Positions 1-10,100 of a DNA stretch of 11,216 nucleotides are shown one piece after another. The notes under the pieces are model-generated. The model ran no database searches, was not told where the DNA came from, and saw only the letters and a list, made by a program, of their open reading frames with translations. Source of the DNA: Gloeophyllum trabeum ATCC 11539 (Eukaryota; Basidiomycota; Agaricomycetes; Gloeophyllales; Gloeophyllaceae); NCBI RefSeq assembly GCF_000344685.1, contig NW_006920413.1, positions 452,692 through 463,907 of the forward strand, written 5' to 3'. Positions within the stretch are counted from its first letter, which is position 1. Each line of letters starts with the position of its first letter. The position numbers and the translations under genes are program-made.

Positions 1-1019
1 ATACAATAAAGAAAATAGTGAACAATTATTTACTACAAGATTCAAGAAGCTACTGTCTCCATCTCTTTAGCGAAATCAAATGAGATTGAACATAATATCT
101 CATGTCATAAGGTTTCAGGCTACTTTGCATTGAAGAGCCTGGTGCTTGCCCTTTACCAATGTATTCAAAATAATCTATCCATCGAGAATACAAAGCAAAA
201 GACCCTTAGACTCCTTATGTATTATTACTACACCAGACAGTGTCTTTCTATTTAATGCTGAATTCATATGCTCCGCCATCGACGCGCGTGCGAGCAGAGG
301 ACAAAGGCAGCTGAGGTGCGACGAGAAAGCCACTTCGAAAATCCGAATTGGGCAGTCGACGAACGTCGATAAACCGGCAGTAAACCGACGCGTCGTTAGT
401 CGCTTAGCTGCCTTACATAATTCCGGTAAAACCTCGGACGACGAGTTGGGCCAGCCGTCTCAGAGCGTCCTCATCCTCACTAGTCGTCTTAATTAGGAAA
501 CACATCTATAAATAAGTTGCATTATATAAGCCCTATTACATAACATCTTCACATACACCCTAGCAGAGAGGATCGAGGATGCAGAGACGGATGGTTCTAG
601 GAGCCTGGCATGGGCCCTGCACAAGGATGACACGCTTACCCAGAGTGGCAGGTCTACGGAGCTCAATATTTATGCTGTTTTTCCCTATGAGTTGTCTTTG
701 CCCCGATGGCTTCCCCTTTCCTGATGGTAGTATGCAGTCTGAGAATGAACCTTCTTCCGTGAGATCTACGGTCCTGTGGCGGGGGAGCCACAGTCCATTA
801 CAGTCCCAGTTCCCACGCCATTTGGGACCCCGGCCTCTCCATTCCCCGTCCATCCCGGCCTGCTGGAGGGCCAGATACACGCCTCCCGTGCTTCAAATAT
901 TGTATATACTTGCAAATATAATCTATGCTATTGTTAGTAATATTTGAGGGTCAAAGAAGCACATCAGGCGCTCGGGAACCCTACAAACGCGCGGGTGAGG
1001 TAACCAGATATCTACCCGA

Positions 1020-1172
1020 GGGACTGTAAATGCCAAGGCTATGGACTGTGAATTTCACCAGCGGAAATCGCGTCGTGACGCGATTTGGCGCGGGCGCGCG
1101 CCAAAATCGACCCCCTCCTCAGCTAGGTTCGGGTCGGGAAATTCACAGTCCCAACCGCGGCATCACAGTCCC
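1020..1172. repeat. Nested inverted-repeat element, MITE-like
   Basis: Two pairs of inverted repeats are nested. The inner arms 1043-1056 (ggactgtgaatttc) and 1138-1151 (gaaattcacagtcc) are perfect 14-bp complements. The outer arms 1020-1034 (gggactgtaaatgcc) and 1159-1172 (ggcatcacagtccc) match except for one or two bases. Inside lie two further hairpins: 1065-1074 with 1077-1086 (10-bp perfect arms, 2-base loop), and 1081-1092 with 1097-1109 (12-bp arms, one bulged A, 4-base loop). Weaker symmetry (cgag, cagatct) continues a little outside the outer arms. No coding capacity is seen. This is the form of a small non-autonomous DNA transposon, but no target-site duplication was identified, so that naming is inference. 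Confidence 0.6.
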
Positions 1173-1363
1173 CTCGGCACCCAGATCTGTGGCTTGCCCC
1201 GAGCTTTAGCTGACCTACTTGCTTGTTCCTGGTATTTATTCCTTACTTAGCTGCACTGTACAGTAGCTGCACATGTACTATAGTTCAAAGAAATTTTATT
1301 CCGAATTTTCTACCCTACCGTACCCTCATGGAGGAGGCTGCATCTGCCCGCCTCCCGAGCTTG

Positions 1364-1501
1364 ACTTGCAGCGGTGGCGGGAGTTGCTTATGTAATCCGA
1401 TTAAGACCGTAAACTTTCCTATGATCAGATTTACTTGCAGCGGTGGCGGGAGTTGCTTATGTAATCCGATTAAGACCGTAAACTTTCCTATGATCAGATT
1501 T
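1364..1501. repeat. Perfect 69-bp tandem duplication (two copies)
   Basis: Copy 1 spans 1364-1432 and copy 2 spans 1433-1501; they are identical as read, and a further four bases (actt, 1502-1505) begin a third copy. The unit begins acttgcagcggtggcggg and ends atgatcagattt. Because 69 is a multiple of three, reading frames on both strands stay open across it. The lack of any mismatch suggests a recent duplication, or an assembly artefact. No promoter, tRNA or known element was recognised in the unit. Confidence 0.9.
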
Positions 1502-1858
1502 ACTTCTCTGGTGTCTGAGCTTCGTCTGGAATATCCGTTTGCAAATCTTGACTCCAACACACGGGTACCGGTGAGATGATGTGGCAAAGCGAGAATTGTG
1601 TGATCCTCAGTACGAGGAATACCCCATGGATTATATTTCGCAGCCACGATGAGAGATATATTACTGCGTCTGAGAGCTAGCCAACACAAGACTTTCATCA
1701 ACAAGGAATGTATGAACAGCGCTGAATCGAGTGCTACAGAATGATAATGGTACAGAGTCGATGGATATTAGGTGCTATCAAACACGGAGAGATATACCGT
1801 TATTCACGACTGACTTCTACATCGCTCCAGTGCGGTCTCTTTCTCGGACCAGTCAACT

Positions 1859-3434
1859 TCATAAAGCATAGTCAAAGCATAGTTGCGCTATCTCGTCCCT
1901 TGCATCTTCACCCTGGCCACTGTCCCCTCCTTCCAGACTGGGTTCCCTCTGTACATGGTACAGCCTCGGACCTGACAACGTGACGTCAAGGGAGATGTAC
2001 TCCAGGGATGGGACGGCTGCAGCCAACTTCCCGAGCCAATGACGCATCTCTACTTCACTTTGCCGGTGGCGTACAGCGTTGCCCGAGCCAATATGCAGGT
2101 AGATGATATGGCATTCTCCTATGGCAGCCTTGAGCAGGGGCTAAACGACCTTTAGGAAACCCCGCCTGTCATGAACGACAAAAAAAGCTCACCATGGTGT
2201 CTAAGGCCAAATCGTATGAATGATAACACCGGAACTATACCGACAGAAAGCGGAGATTGGACAAGGATCTGAAGATGCTTGGGTTAAGGTACACGGAATC
2301 AGCGCCATCAATCATAGGGAGAGTCAGCGATACACGTTCTGGGTTGGCAATCTCAAGCAATCGAGTGTATGCGGTATGAAGATCGGCAAAATCGCTGTCG
2401 AGCAGGATTCTGATTTGTAATCCCGCCATTCGCTTGGTCACAGCTTGGAGGATGTGGCCAAGTTTTCCTCCGACGGCTTTGAGGTGGTTCCAGGAAGGGA
2501 AGTCGGTACTGGGTGCCATTGTCGAGAGAGGCGACGAATCACGAGGGAACATATAACCCGCGACGATGGCGTAAAGGTGCAGGTACTGCAAGTATGGGAA
2601 AGCGTAAAGCAGCTGCGCACGTTCGAATCTATTAGCATGCAGCTGCAAGGTATGAACGCGCCATTGACGACCGTCGACAGTCTTCAATGCGAACCATCCC
2701 GGCCTATGGTACTGTGGTATGAGGTAATGACAAGTTCTTTTAAGGTATCCCGTAGAGGCTCCAGGACCAAAGTCGATTACTGAGTCGAGCCTCGTGCGCA
2801 GGCTCAGGCTTCGCAAGCCATGGCCCCGGAGCGAATGGAACATATTCACGTTAACCACGTTGTGCATGTGGTCGACGGTATCTAACTCCGAGAGGTCGGT
2901 GTGGTGAGTCCCCAGGCAAGCGAAGAAATCCAGAGTGGGTACGTCCAGGATCGCACGAGGAGACCTAGAACTGGGAAGAAGCTGTCCTATATGGACTGTA
3001 GCAGACCACATGCGGCTGGGATGGCGCATCACTCGCAGCAGCCTATCGAATGCATTTCTTGATGAGGTCATGAGGGAACTGTCTGAATCCTGTCCAGGGA
3101 GATGGTTCTGCGCTGGTAGAATGATCTCAAAGGTGTCGACGAAAGACATCCTCTCTGGCACGCTCTCGATAGACGTGCAGAAGGAGTGTATGTGCCGAAC
3201 CTGGGAGAGTGTGGCATCACTGCATAGGATGGGGAAGGCAAGGTCGTGTAGCGCTCGGCACGTAGGCAAGAGCCTGGCGAGCTCGCGTCTGAGAGCAACA
3301 AAATGATGAGATGGAGGACATGTATGTTGACTACCAACAAACTGCGCCCTGCGCCCTGCTTTGGATGTTTGTTCGATATCAGCGCTCAGTACCGAGACCT
3401 CCGGAACGACTTTACCTGGCTGACCTTCGACCAT
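1859..3434 (-). CDS. Leucine-rich, F-box-family-like protein (two exons)
   Basis: The proposed exons are 3434-2241 and 2140-1859, separated by a 100-nt GT-AG intron (GTATAG donor, TTTAG acceptor, phase 0), giving 491 residues ending in TGA. A run near residue 60 (LLPTCRALHDLAFPIL) resembles the segment just after an F-box in fungal F-box proteins. The rest has spaced leucine patterns like degenerate leucine-rich repeats, such as LRSLSLRT, VHTLQLHAN, LQYLHLYA and LSNLRFLS; exon 2 continues them with IIYLHIG and PSLEYISLDV. Family members usually act as substrate receptors of SCF ubiquitin ligases, but no F-box itself is visible. The start is uncertain: 3434 is the first ATG in frame. An alternative upstream exon could begin at the ATG at 3573 and use the GTAAGT donor at 3485. 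N-terminal truncation or pseudogenisation is possible. Confidence 0.5.
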
Positions 3435-3990
3435 CGATAGGGATGGTCGTCGAGTACGACTGAACTGACCTACGACGGCACTTACCAAATATTGATAACC
3501 AGCTGGGCGACACGCTGCAGGCTATTACAAACTGAGTGACTTCTATCCTTGTATCGACACATGCATACGCCATGAGTACAGCCGTGAACAACCGTTATCA
3601 CGCGATCGGAGGGGGGAAGTGATTTGGGATGATCCTAACTCAAGCTGAACTTTCCTTATGAATGTTATTGAATTTCTCGATAAACATAACATGTAGGCTA
3701 CACTCACCCGCGGGGCCCCTGCATACACACAAGAGATATGTCACATGATATTGTTGACCGTTAGTATAACATTGGCGGAGTAAAACGCGCGAAGAATGAT
3801 CGCCTTCGGACGCGACACCTGTCCGTGTTGGGTCATCAAGCTACACATTCATCTTCAAGATACCACCACTTCAATTAACCGCTCTAGCACTATACCAGCA
3901 CTAACATATCTCTATCAAGAACCTTACGTCCTCCGACGTATCTCCACAAGAACCCTATACAGCGAACTCCACTCACCATCCTCCCACCAA
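3435..3990. other. Spacer between leucine-rich and PAQR genes
   Basis: This stretch lies 5' of the leucine-rich protein gene and 3' of the PAQR gene. It is AT-richer than the exons. The minus strand has an ATG at 3573 followed by an open frame running to a good GTAAGT donor at 3485, which might be a missed first exon of the leucine-rich protein gene. No F-box motif could be read there. The frame at 3796-4086 on the plus strand overlaps the last PAQR exon and is judged a shadow. No terminator or poly(A) signal was firmly identified. Confidence 0.5.
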
Positions 3991-5874
3991 TCACATCACC
4001 CTCTCCACGCCCACCCTCAGCACATCCATTGCTTGACGATGGAGCCAGATCGCGAGCACGATGAATACATGCCAGATCGCATGTGACCCGCCGCCGACCC
4101 TGTCCAGCCAGTTGCCCAGGCGGGAGTCGGGGGCGAGGAAGCACTCGGGGACGTGCGTCGCGTAGAAGACCAGGCCGGCGAGGTACGACGCAATCGACGG
4201 GAACACCGGTGCTGCGAAACGTACTCAATCCCAGACCGAAGTGCGCAGAGAACAAGGACACGGAAACTCACCGATAAACTTGAGCATCGCGGGAGGAGAA
4301 TATATCCACGCGAGCCCCGCGAGCGGCGCGACGGCGCTGAACGCGAGCGCGAGGAAGAACGCGATGCGGTAGTTCTTGTATGCGCGGTCGTTGAACCACG
4401 CCTGGAAGGGCAGCACGCTGCCCACTACACCCATCACGAACGAGAACGCGAGGAAAAACGTCGAGCAAGCCGGGTGCGCGCGGAAGCCGTAGTACACGAC
4501 CGTCCCGACGGACGCGGAGATCAGCCTGCTCAAAAGTATCATGAGGAAGGCACGCGGGCCAGAGAGGATGATGGGACGTACCACCCGATGCCGACGTAAT
4601 CGACCCGGGCACAGAGCTCCATCCCGCGTGCGTGTGCACATCCGCTCATCGTGTGCCAGACAGCGCTGCAGAACAGGCAGAACAGTGCAAACGCGGTAAA
4701 GGCAAGTTCGGGCGCGTCCATGGTTGGGTGGTTGGAGAGCGAGGATGTGTGGGCGAGCGTCGAGGCGGAGGAGAGGAGGAGGTGCGGGAGCGAGCGGAGG
4801 AGGGAGGGGAGCCAGACGAGGAAGGGGATGAGGTGCGTGTGGATGTTGACTGATCGCGCGGTGAGGCAGGGCGGCTAGAGGCAGAAAGACAGACTTACGG
4901 GTTTCGTTGTGCAGCATGAAGAGGGAGAGGATGATTAGCGGCCATCGTTCTAGTGGAATAAATCTGCGAATATGAGGCTCTCGTACTGAATCCAATCGAC
5001 GGAACGTAGACACTTGCCGATATCCGCCACGCACAAACTCATTGTTCCGCCATTGATGGGGCAAGTCCGCGTACTGGATGAGCTTGCTCCCGTCAAACGA
5101 GCGCTTGATAGCATCCTTGATCTCCCGCGCCGCGCGCCCGACAGCATCCTCCGTCTCGTCGATCCTGGTCTTCCCCTTCTCCATGAGCTCGGGGATGACC
5201 GTGCTGGACAGGTGGGCAAGCATGTCGAGCACAGTCGTGGACAGGGGAACAGTGGACGAGGCGGACGCAAGGTGCGAATGGAGGGACTCGAGGTGGGACG
5301 AGAGGCGCGGGATGTAGCTGAGCGGGCGATGCGCACTGAAGTTAAAGTCGGAGAGCCGAGCGCGGAGGTCGGCGAGCGCGAACGAGGGCACGTCGGGCAT
5401 GTCAGGCAGGTGTGCTCGGACGTCAGGCATGTCGGGCAGGTGCGGCATGTCGGGCAGGTGCGTGCGGACGTCCTCCAGTCTTGAGCGCATCCCTTCCAGC
5501 GACGGAAGGCCGACATAGTCCAGGTCGGGGAGGAACGTCGACACATCCGCTCGGATCTTCTCCAGCATCTCCATCCCCGTCTGCGCCCACTCTGCCGCAC
5601 CCTTCTCCGCTGGCGAAAGCAGCTCACATTCTGCCAGACGCTTCTCGAGGTCGGCGAGGTAGTCAAGGACCACAAGACGCACGGAGGCAAGCGTCGGAAC
5701 GAGAGTCGCGGAGGTCGGAAGGTCGAGCGCCTCGATCGAGTGCGGAAAGGTTTGGCAGAGCAACTTGGACTTTGGCCGATGCGATGGGGCCGCCATGGAC
5801 ATATGCCGCCGGTGTCGAGGCGGACTTGGTGACCTGACGGTAGTAGTCGTCGTCGTTACAGTCGCTGTAGACAT
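3991..5874 (-). CDS. PAQR/HlyIII family seven-TM protein, Izh3-like (five exons)
   Basis: Exons are 5874-5018, 4963-4899, 4849-4582, 4525-4272 and 4211-3991 (1665 nt, 554 residues plus stop); all phases fit. Family landmarks appear in order: NNEFVRGGYR (277-286), the HNET motif (304-307) followed by NIHTHL (309-314), SAVWH (369-373), RVDYVGIG (389-396) and SHAIWH (524-529). Known PAQR proteins use His373, Asp391, His525 and His529 equivalents to bind zinc in a ceramidase-like site. Several hydrophobic segments follow residue 290. Fungal members (Izh proteins in yeast) sit in membranes and affect zinc and lipid homeostasis. The roughly 275-residue N-terminal extension is much longer than in Izh1/2-type or animal PAQRs and recalls yeast Izh3. 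The start ATG at 5874 has a purine at -3. The exact substrate is unknown. Confidence 0.9.
4964..5017 (-). other. Probable GC-AG intron in the PAQR gene
   Basis: The donor reads CG|GCAAGT and the acceptor TTCGCAG|A. Removal gives the family-like junction GYR-FIPLERW in the correct phase (2). The nearest GT donor (GTGTCT, four bases downstream) would break the frame. The intron is 54 nt long and contains no in-frame stop, so retention would insert 18 residues without frameshift. The other three introns of this gene are GT-AG: 4850-4898, 4526-4581 and 4212-4271. Confidence 0.65.
5395..5460 (-). repeat. In-frame LPDMP repeat within the PAQR N-terminus
   Basis: The 15-mer cat-gtc(a/g)ggcaggtg on the plus strand occurs at 5398-5412, 5428-5442 and 5446-5460, spaced by multiples of three. 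It encodes LPDMP at residues 140-144, 146-150 and 156-160; LPDLD at 115-119 is a diverged relative. It lies in a helix-prone cytosolic or lumenal extension before the first membrane span. The spacing suggests slippage-type expansion under frame constraint. Confidence 0.8.
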
Positions 5875-7116
5875 AACGGATAGAAGTCAGGCAAAACAGA
5901 GCGGAACGAGCGACAGCAGGGGTCAAAGCGGAGAGCAAGGTGCAAAGTCGAAGCCTAGAATCAGATGCTACAATAGTGGAGAGCAGGCAGCGAACGTGGG
6001 CGGGTATAAGTTAGCGATATCTGCCAGAATCGTGTCAGGTCGAAGGGTATATGATATCGGCGGATACGGGCACGCACACACCAATGCTTGTGGCGCGCAG
6101 ACCGCTCGGAGCGGCCGTAGCCACGTGCTTAACGCCAGCCACCTCACTGGTGGCATTGGCGGCATGTGGCGGTGGAGAAGGCTTCGGGAGGAGTAAAGGA
6201 CCAGGATAAAGCACCAGGAGCAGGCCGGAGAGGGAAGTGGGAGGAGGCAGGAGGAGGAGGGCAGGAGGAGGGGAGGCCGCAAGGCCTTGCCCCGTTCCTA
6301 TCAAGATCACAGTCTACACATCTCGACGGGGACATCGACCACTACGCACCCCTCTATTTTATTAAAGTAATGAACGTCGTCTATATCCTCCTCGTGCTCC
6401 CCCCAAACCTGGGCACGAATACGTGGTTCGCGAAGTCCACGTCTGTCCCTGACTTCTTGTAGATCCTGCACCTGAGTAAGACGGGCAGTACATGATCGTT
6501 GACGGGGGAGAGGGAAATGTAGCGAGAGGAGAAGAAAAGGTAGGTCAATGAGAGGGAAAGGGAGGAAAGGAAGAGGAGAAGGTAGGGAAAATAGAGCATT
6601 GAGCAGGCGTATCATTCTCCAATGCTGTCTAGCAGGAATGAGTGGGATGCAAGAGTGAGATGGTTGATCACATCAAAATCAAGGAGACTTGAAGATAGCA
6701 GGTGGGCTGATAAAATATAAGGAGCATGACACCTACCTAGAAAAAATAAGTCAGCCACAACTTACCGCTTAACTTGGCGGTTGCGCCGGGAAATCGAGAG
6801 AAAGGCAGCTCGTCTAATTTCTTACCAGTACCCTCAGACGGAACTTGAACGGTCGTCCGACATTATCACCTCCTTAGTGATAGTCAGGATAATCAGCTTC
6901 GACGACGAGCGGCCTGAAAGTTATACGCTCTGTATGCTTCGCCGCAGCGTTGGAAGACAGTGATACATCACAAAATGAACGTACAAGAAAGAGCCTAGGT
7001 ACCGAGGATCAGTGAACATGTAGAAGGACTTGCAGTATCGCATTCTTCACACATACCAGGATTCCACCCGACATTGACAGCGTTGATACAGAATAATAAC
7101 ACTTCCACCCTCTTCC
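5875..7116. other. Gene-free spacer with purine tracts, 5' of PAQR gene
   Basis: This 1.24-kb stretch is the likely promoter side of the PAQR gene and the 3' side of the NTPase gene. A CACGTG site lies at 6122-6127, about 250 bases upstream of the PAQR start, and a perfect ccgctc-g-gagcgg hairpin lies just before it, near 6102-6114. Two long purine-rich stretches of the plus strand (6221-6277 and 6503-6594) appear as pyrimidine tracts on the gene strand, a common feature near fungal transcription starts. Short frames at 6307-6615 (-), 6166-6462 (+) and 6781-6963 (+) show no recognisable protein. Confidence 0.5.
6122..6127. promoter_or_regulatory. CACGTG E-box-like site upstream of PAQR gene
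   Basis: A palindromic CACGTG lies about 250 bases before the PAQR ATG. Such sites bind bHLH factors in fungi, including Cbf1- and Pho4-type proteins. A single six-base match is weak evidence, and its use here is inference from position only. Confidence 0.25.
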
Positions 7117-10100
7117 TCATACTTCTTCTTTGTCTGAGAAGTCATCTTCACTCACTTCTTGGGGTAGTTTGATGAAAGCACTGAAATGAGGTCCCAGCGC
7201 CATTGCTCCGGGCATCATCCTACGCCTCATATCGCTCCGGGCCTGCCGCACTTCCGACGTCATATAACGGTCATCTCTCATCTCGAGTGCCTCGAGCACA
7301 CCGAGGGGGGGCCTTGCGACGTCCTTCCACAATTTTACGTCGTCCTTCTCAATGGCCGGGAAAGTCTCAGGCGAAAGACCCGCACACCAGATGTCATAGG
7401 CGGTGTACTGTGAGGGTGGTTCAGGACTTCCATCGTTTTCGGGAGAGGGAGCGACGATAGTGATCCCTGATCGCCGAGACCCAAGACAGAAGGCCATGCG
7501 GATGACAGGCAGCGGCGCTTCGTCCTCGGAGAAGAGCTCAAAATCGAACGGATCCATACATGCGAAGTGATGCTCCCACACTTCGGTGCCGAAAGCGTGA
7601 TCGTTCTTCACAGTTATCAGGACAGCAGAGACATTTGTCGCCTGGATGGTGGTGTCATGAAACAGGAACGGAATCACAATCTCGACGTTTCGCTGGTGGT
7701 CGGGACAGATAATCGCAGCACCACGGACAACGAGGGCCCATAAATAGTGTACGTTGACCACTTCGTACTCTTGGACTTTGATGAAATGGTTGAACGCCAT
7801 GCGAGCATCCTTGAACGTCTCAGAGAACGCCTTACATTCACCCTCGCGAGATACAGAAGGCAGAGCATCTTTGAGTTTCTGGTGTGCTGAGCTAGGCAAT
7901 AGAGCTCCAAAGAAATCGACAACAGAGAACACCCTGGGCTTCCCCCAATATACGACGTTATCGCGGGCTTTCATGAGAAGCAGCATGGCAGCGAGCTCGC
8001 CCCGGTCTCCTCGGTGTACACCCCATGCATCCAAGTTGCGCGCCATCTGCTCGAAGTAGACCCGGCGACCCAGTTGTATAGCCGCAGCTTCAGCAAGGAG
8101 CGGCTCCGACGATGCGACCGTCACCATAGTCTGGAATCCCGGAGTCGCGGCAAGGCATATCCGCATATGGCATTCCACCTGCTCGCGCTCGATCTGCTGC
8201 TCGTAAGGGCCCTTTGCACGGAATTCAAACGCGAAGCGGATGGCGAGGCAGGCGAGGAGTCCATCGTCGGCTAGCGGCTGGTATCCCCACACGTTGGAGT
8301 GTACCAGCTTCAATGCTGCGAAATCCAAGAGGTCCTGCCTGACGTACTGATTGCCAGCATCATAGCGGGAGCCGAATCTATCCCACAAGAGGTTTGTCAA
8401 TGCAATGGCTCGGGAAAGGGGAAATAAACCCAGGCATCACAGATAGAGGCAAGAAAACGGGGATTGCACGCACAGAGGTCGACCCAAATGGCCCATGAAA
8501 TCATCCCTTGTGACGCGTTCCAGAGTGTACTCCCCCTCCCTGGCTCGTATAGCGAGATCATCAAATACAACTTCAGTGATTGAAGGCAATATCTGGCGCT
8601 TTTCCGGCACGTTCCAAGCAAATCTGTGGACTCGTGGAAGTAGTTCATGCTCTTCAAATGTCCCCGGCGTTGTGGACAGAAAGAGCGAGAAGATGGGGTA
8701 CCCTTCCAAGGCGCGTAGTACGCGCGTCAATTCAGAGAAGACTGACCACTTGCCACCGGTCCGTTGATGATACTGAGTATGCGTGAGCACATGGGCCTCG
8801 TCGAAGGAGAAGATTACAGCAGGGCCGGTGAAGTCTTGCTGTAATTCAGGTGTTGATCCGCCAAAAACGACCTTCATCAGCTTTTCTGCCGCCTTGGATA
8901 TGTTTGGGAGTTCTGTGATGCTCGTCAGAGCTATTATTTGCTATGTAAGAAATGCAACCCACGACGAGGCTGGCTGGAAGGGACTGTTTTGCCGTAGTCT
9001 CGTGTGTCTGCGAACTATAAATGACGGTCAATGCGGTTCCCAGTCACGATAACGACTGATTTCAGCTACTTTACTTTCTCCGCCACAGCAATCACATCGC
9101 CGTAGAACTCCCGCCGATATTTATTAGCGGCATCAAAGGTCTGCCCTTCCGTCATGCACTCACGAAACGCCGAAGCAAGCTGGTTGACCCTCGCCTCGCT
9201 GCGCAGGTCGGCCAGACCGCAGTGTTTCTCCACGATCTTCAGCCGCTCCGCGGTAACAGTGAGCAGCGCATACAGGAACCCCTCCGCCCGGCCGTCGTTG
9301 CACGACACCTTCCCCGTGAGCCAGAACATGAGGTCCCTGTCGTGCGGGGGGAAGCCTGCCAGTGGGTCCAAACCATCGCGTCAGGTTCCCCGGCGCGTCC
9401 GATCGAAAGAGGTTAAGTAATACCCGTCGTGCCCCGCTCGCGCACGCACATCTGCACGACGACCACCTGCTTGCCCAGCTCATCGACGATCCGCGACTTG
9501 CCCGTGCCGGAGGCGTTGACGAGCGTGGAGTAGCGCGCGTAGGTGTCGCGCCCCGGGTCGAGGAAGCTGGAGAGCGTCTCGCGCAGGACGCGCGCGGTCT
9601 CGCCTTGGAAGGGTCTATTCCAGCTTCGTATCGTGGCTAGTCATCCGTTCGAAAAGTCATACAGCCAAATATATTCGCAACTCAAGAGCGCTCACCGATT
9701 GCTTGCTCAACGCCGCTTTGGCCGTAGGGCACATCGCCGACGTTGATAACAGACGTTTTCTGTGCCTTCTCCGGGTCCGGCGGTGACCTGCGAGGGAGAG
9801 ACATACCCCTTAGCTTGGCTCGGAGCGCCTCGAGCGAGTTCGCGTCCACACTCCCGCGAACCAGTCGCCGGACGTCCTCGTCCTGCGCCACAGCGAAGTA
9901 GTCGACGTCTGCGGAGACAGAGTGAGGCAGCAGGCCTTCGAACGCTGCCTCGAGCACCTCATAGAAGCCCGCGAGCGCGCGACTGGGAGCCTGCAGAGCA
10001 CGGGCCCACGCTGAATCGTCCGTGTCCTGGAGCAGCTGCACGGCGTCGCTGACGGCCTGGAAGAACGGGTCGGGCTCCATCCCAGCTGATGGATCCAGAG

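Larger units (their letters stand above)
1..1858. other. Gene-free, repeat-bearing region
   Basis: No reading frame here shows a recognisable family motif. The frames at 146-496 (+), 560-880 (-), 579-947 (+) and 1315-1704 (-) lack convincing domain content, and the last is extended by a tandem duplication. The first 550 bases are AT-rich except for a GC-richer island at about 275-490. The stretch 740-1200 carries repeated ACAGTCC motifs in both orientations and a nested palindromic structure. It reads as an intergenic or decayed-transposon region downstream of the leucine-rich protein gene. Confidence 0.6.

Noticed and set aside
146..496. 116-codon plus-strand frame in the left flank
   Set aside because: No family motif or intron signals; the base composition changes sharply in its middle.
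2617..2628. gttcgaatc, resembling a tRNA B box
   Set aside because: Lies inside a coding exon with no A box or cloverleaf at the right distance.
4153..4599. 148-codon plus-strand frame rich in Arg and Glu
   Set aside because: Antisense to PAQR exons 3-5; its composition is what GC-rich antisense coding DNA gives.
4950..5690. 246-codon minus-strand frame inside the PAQR first exon
   Set aside because: It is an Arg/Ser/Thr-rich frame-shifted shadow of the PAQR N-terminus, which has matching family motifs and consistent splicing.
6307..6615. Minus-strand frames with Leu/Ser/Phe-rich starts (102 and 72 codons)
   Set aside because: The hydrophobic part is simply the translated pyrimidine tract; the remainder matches nothing I recognise.
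9776..9812. GTATGT...CGCAG pair in the first NTPase exon that could be an intron
   Set aside because: It would be about 19 nt, far below the minimum for fungal introns, and the frame is open through it.
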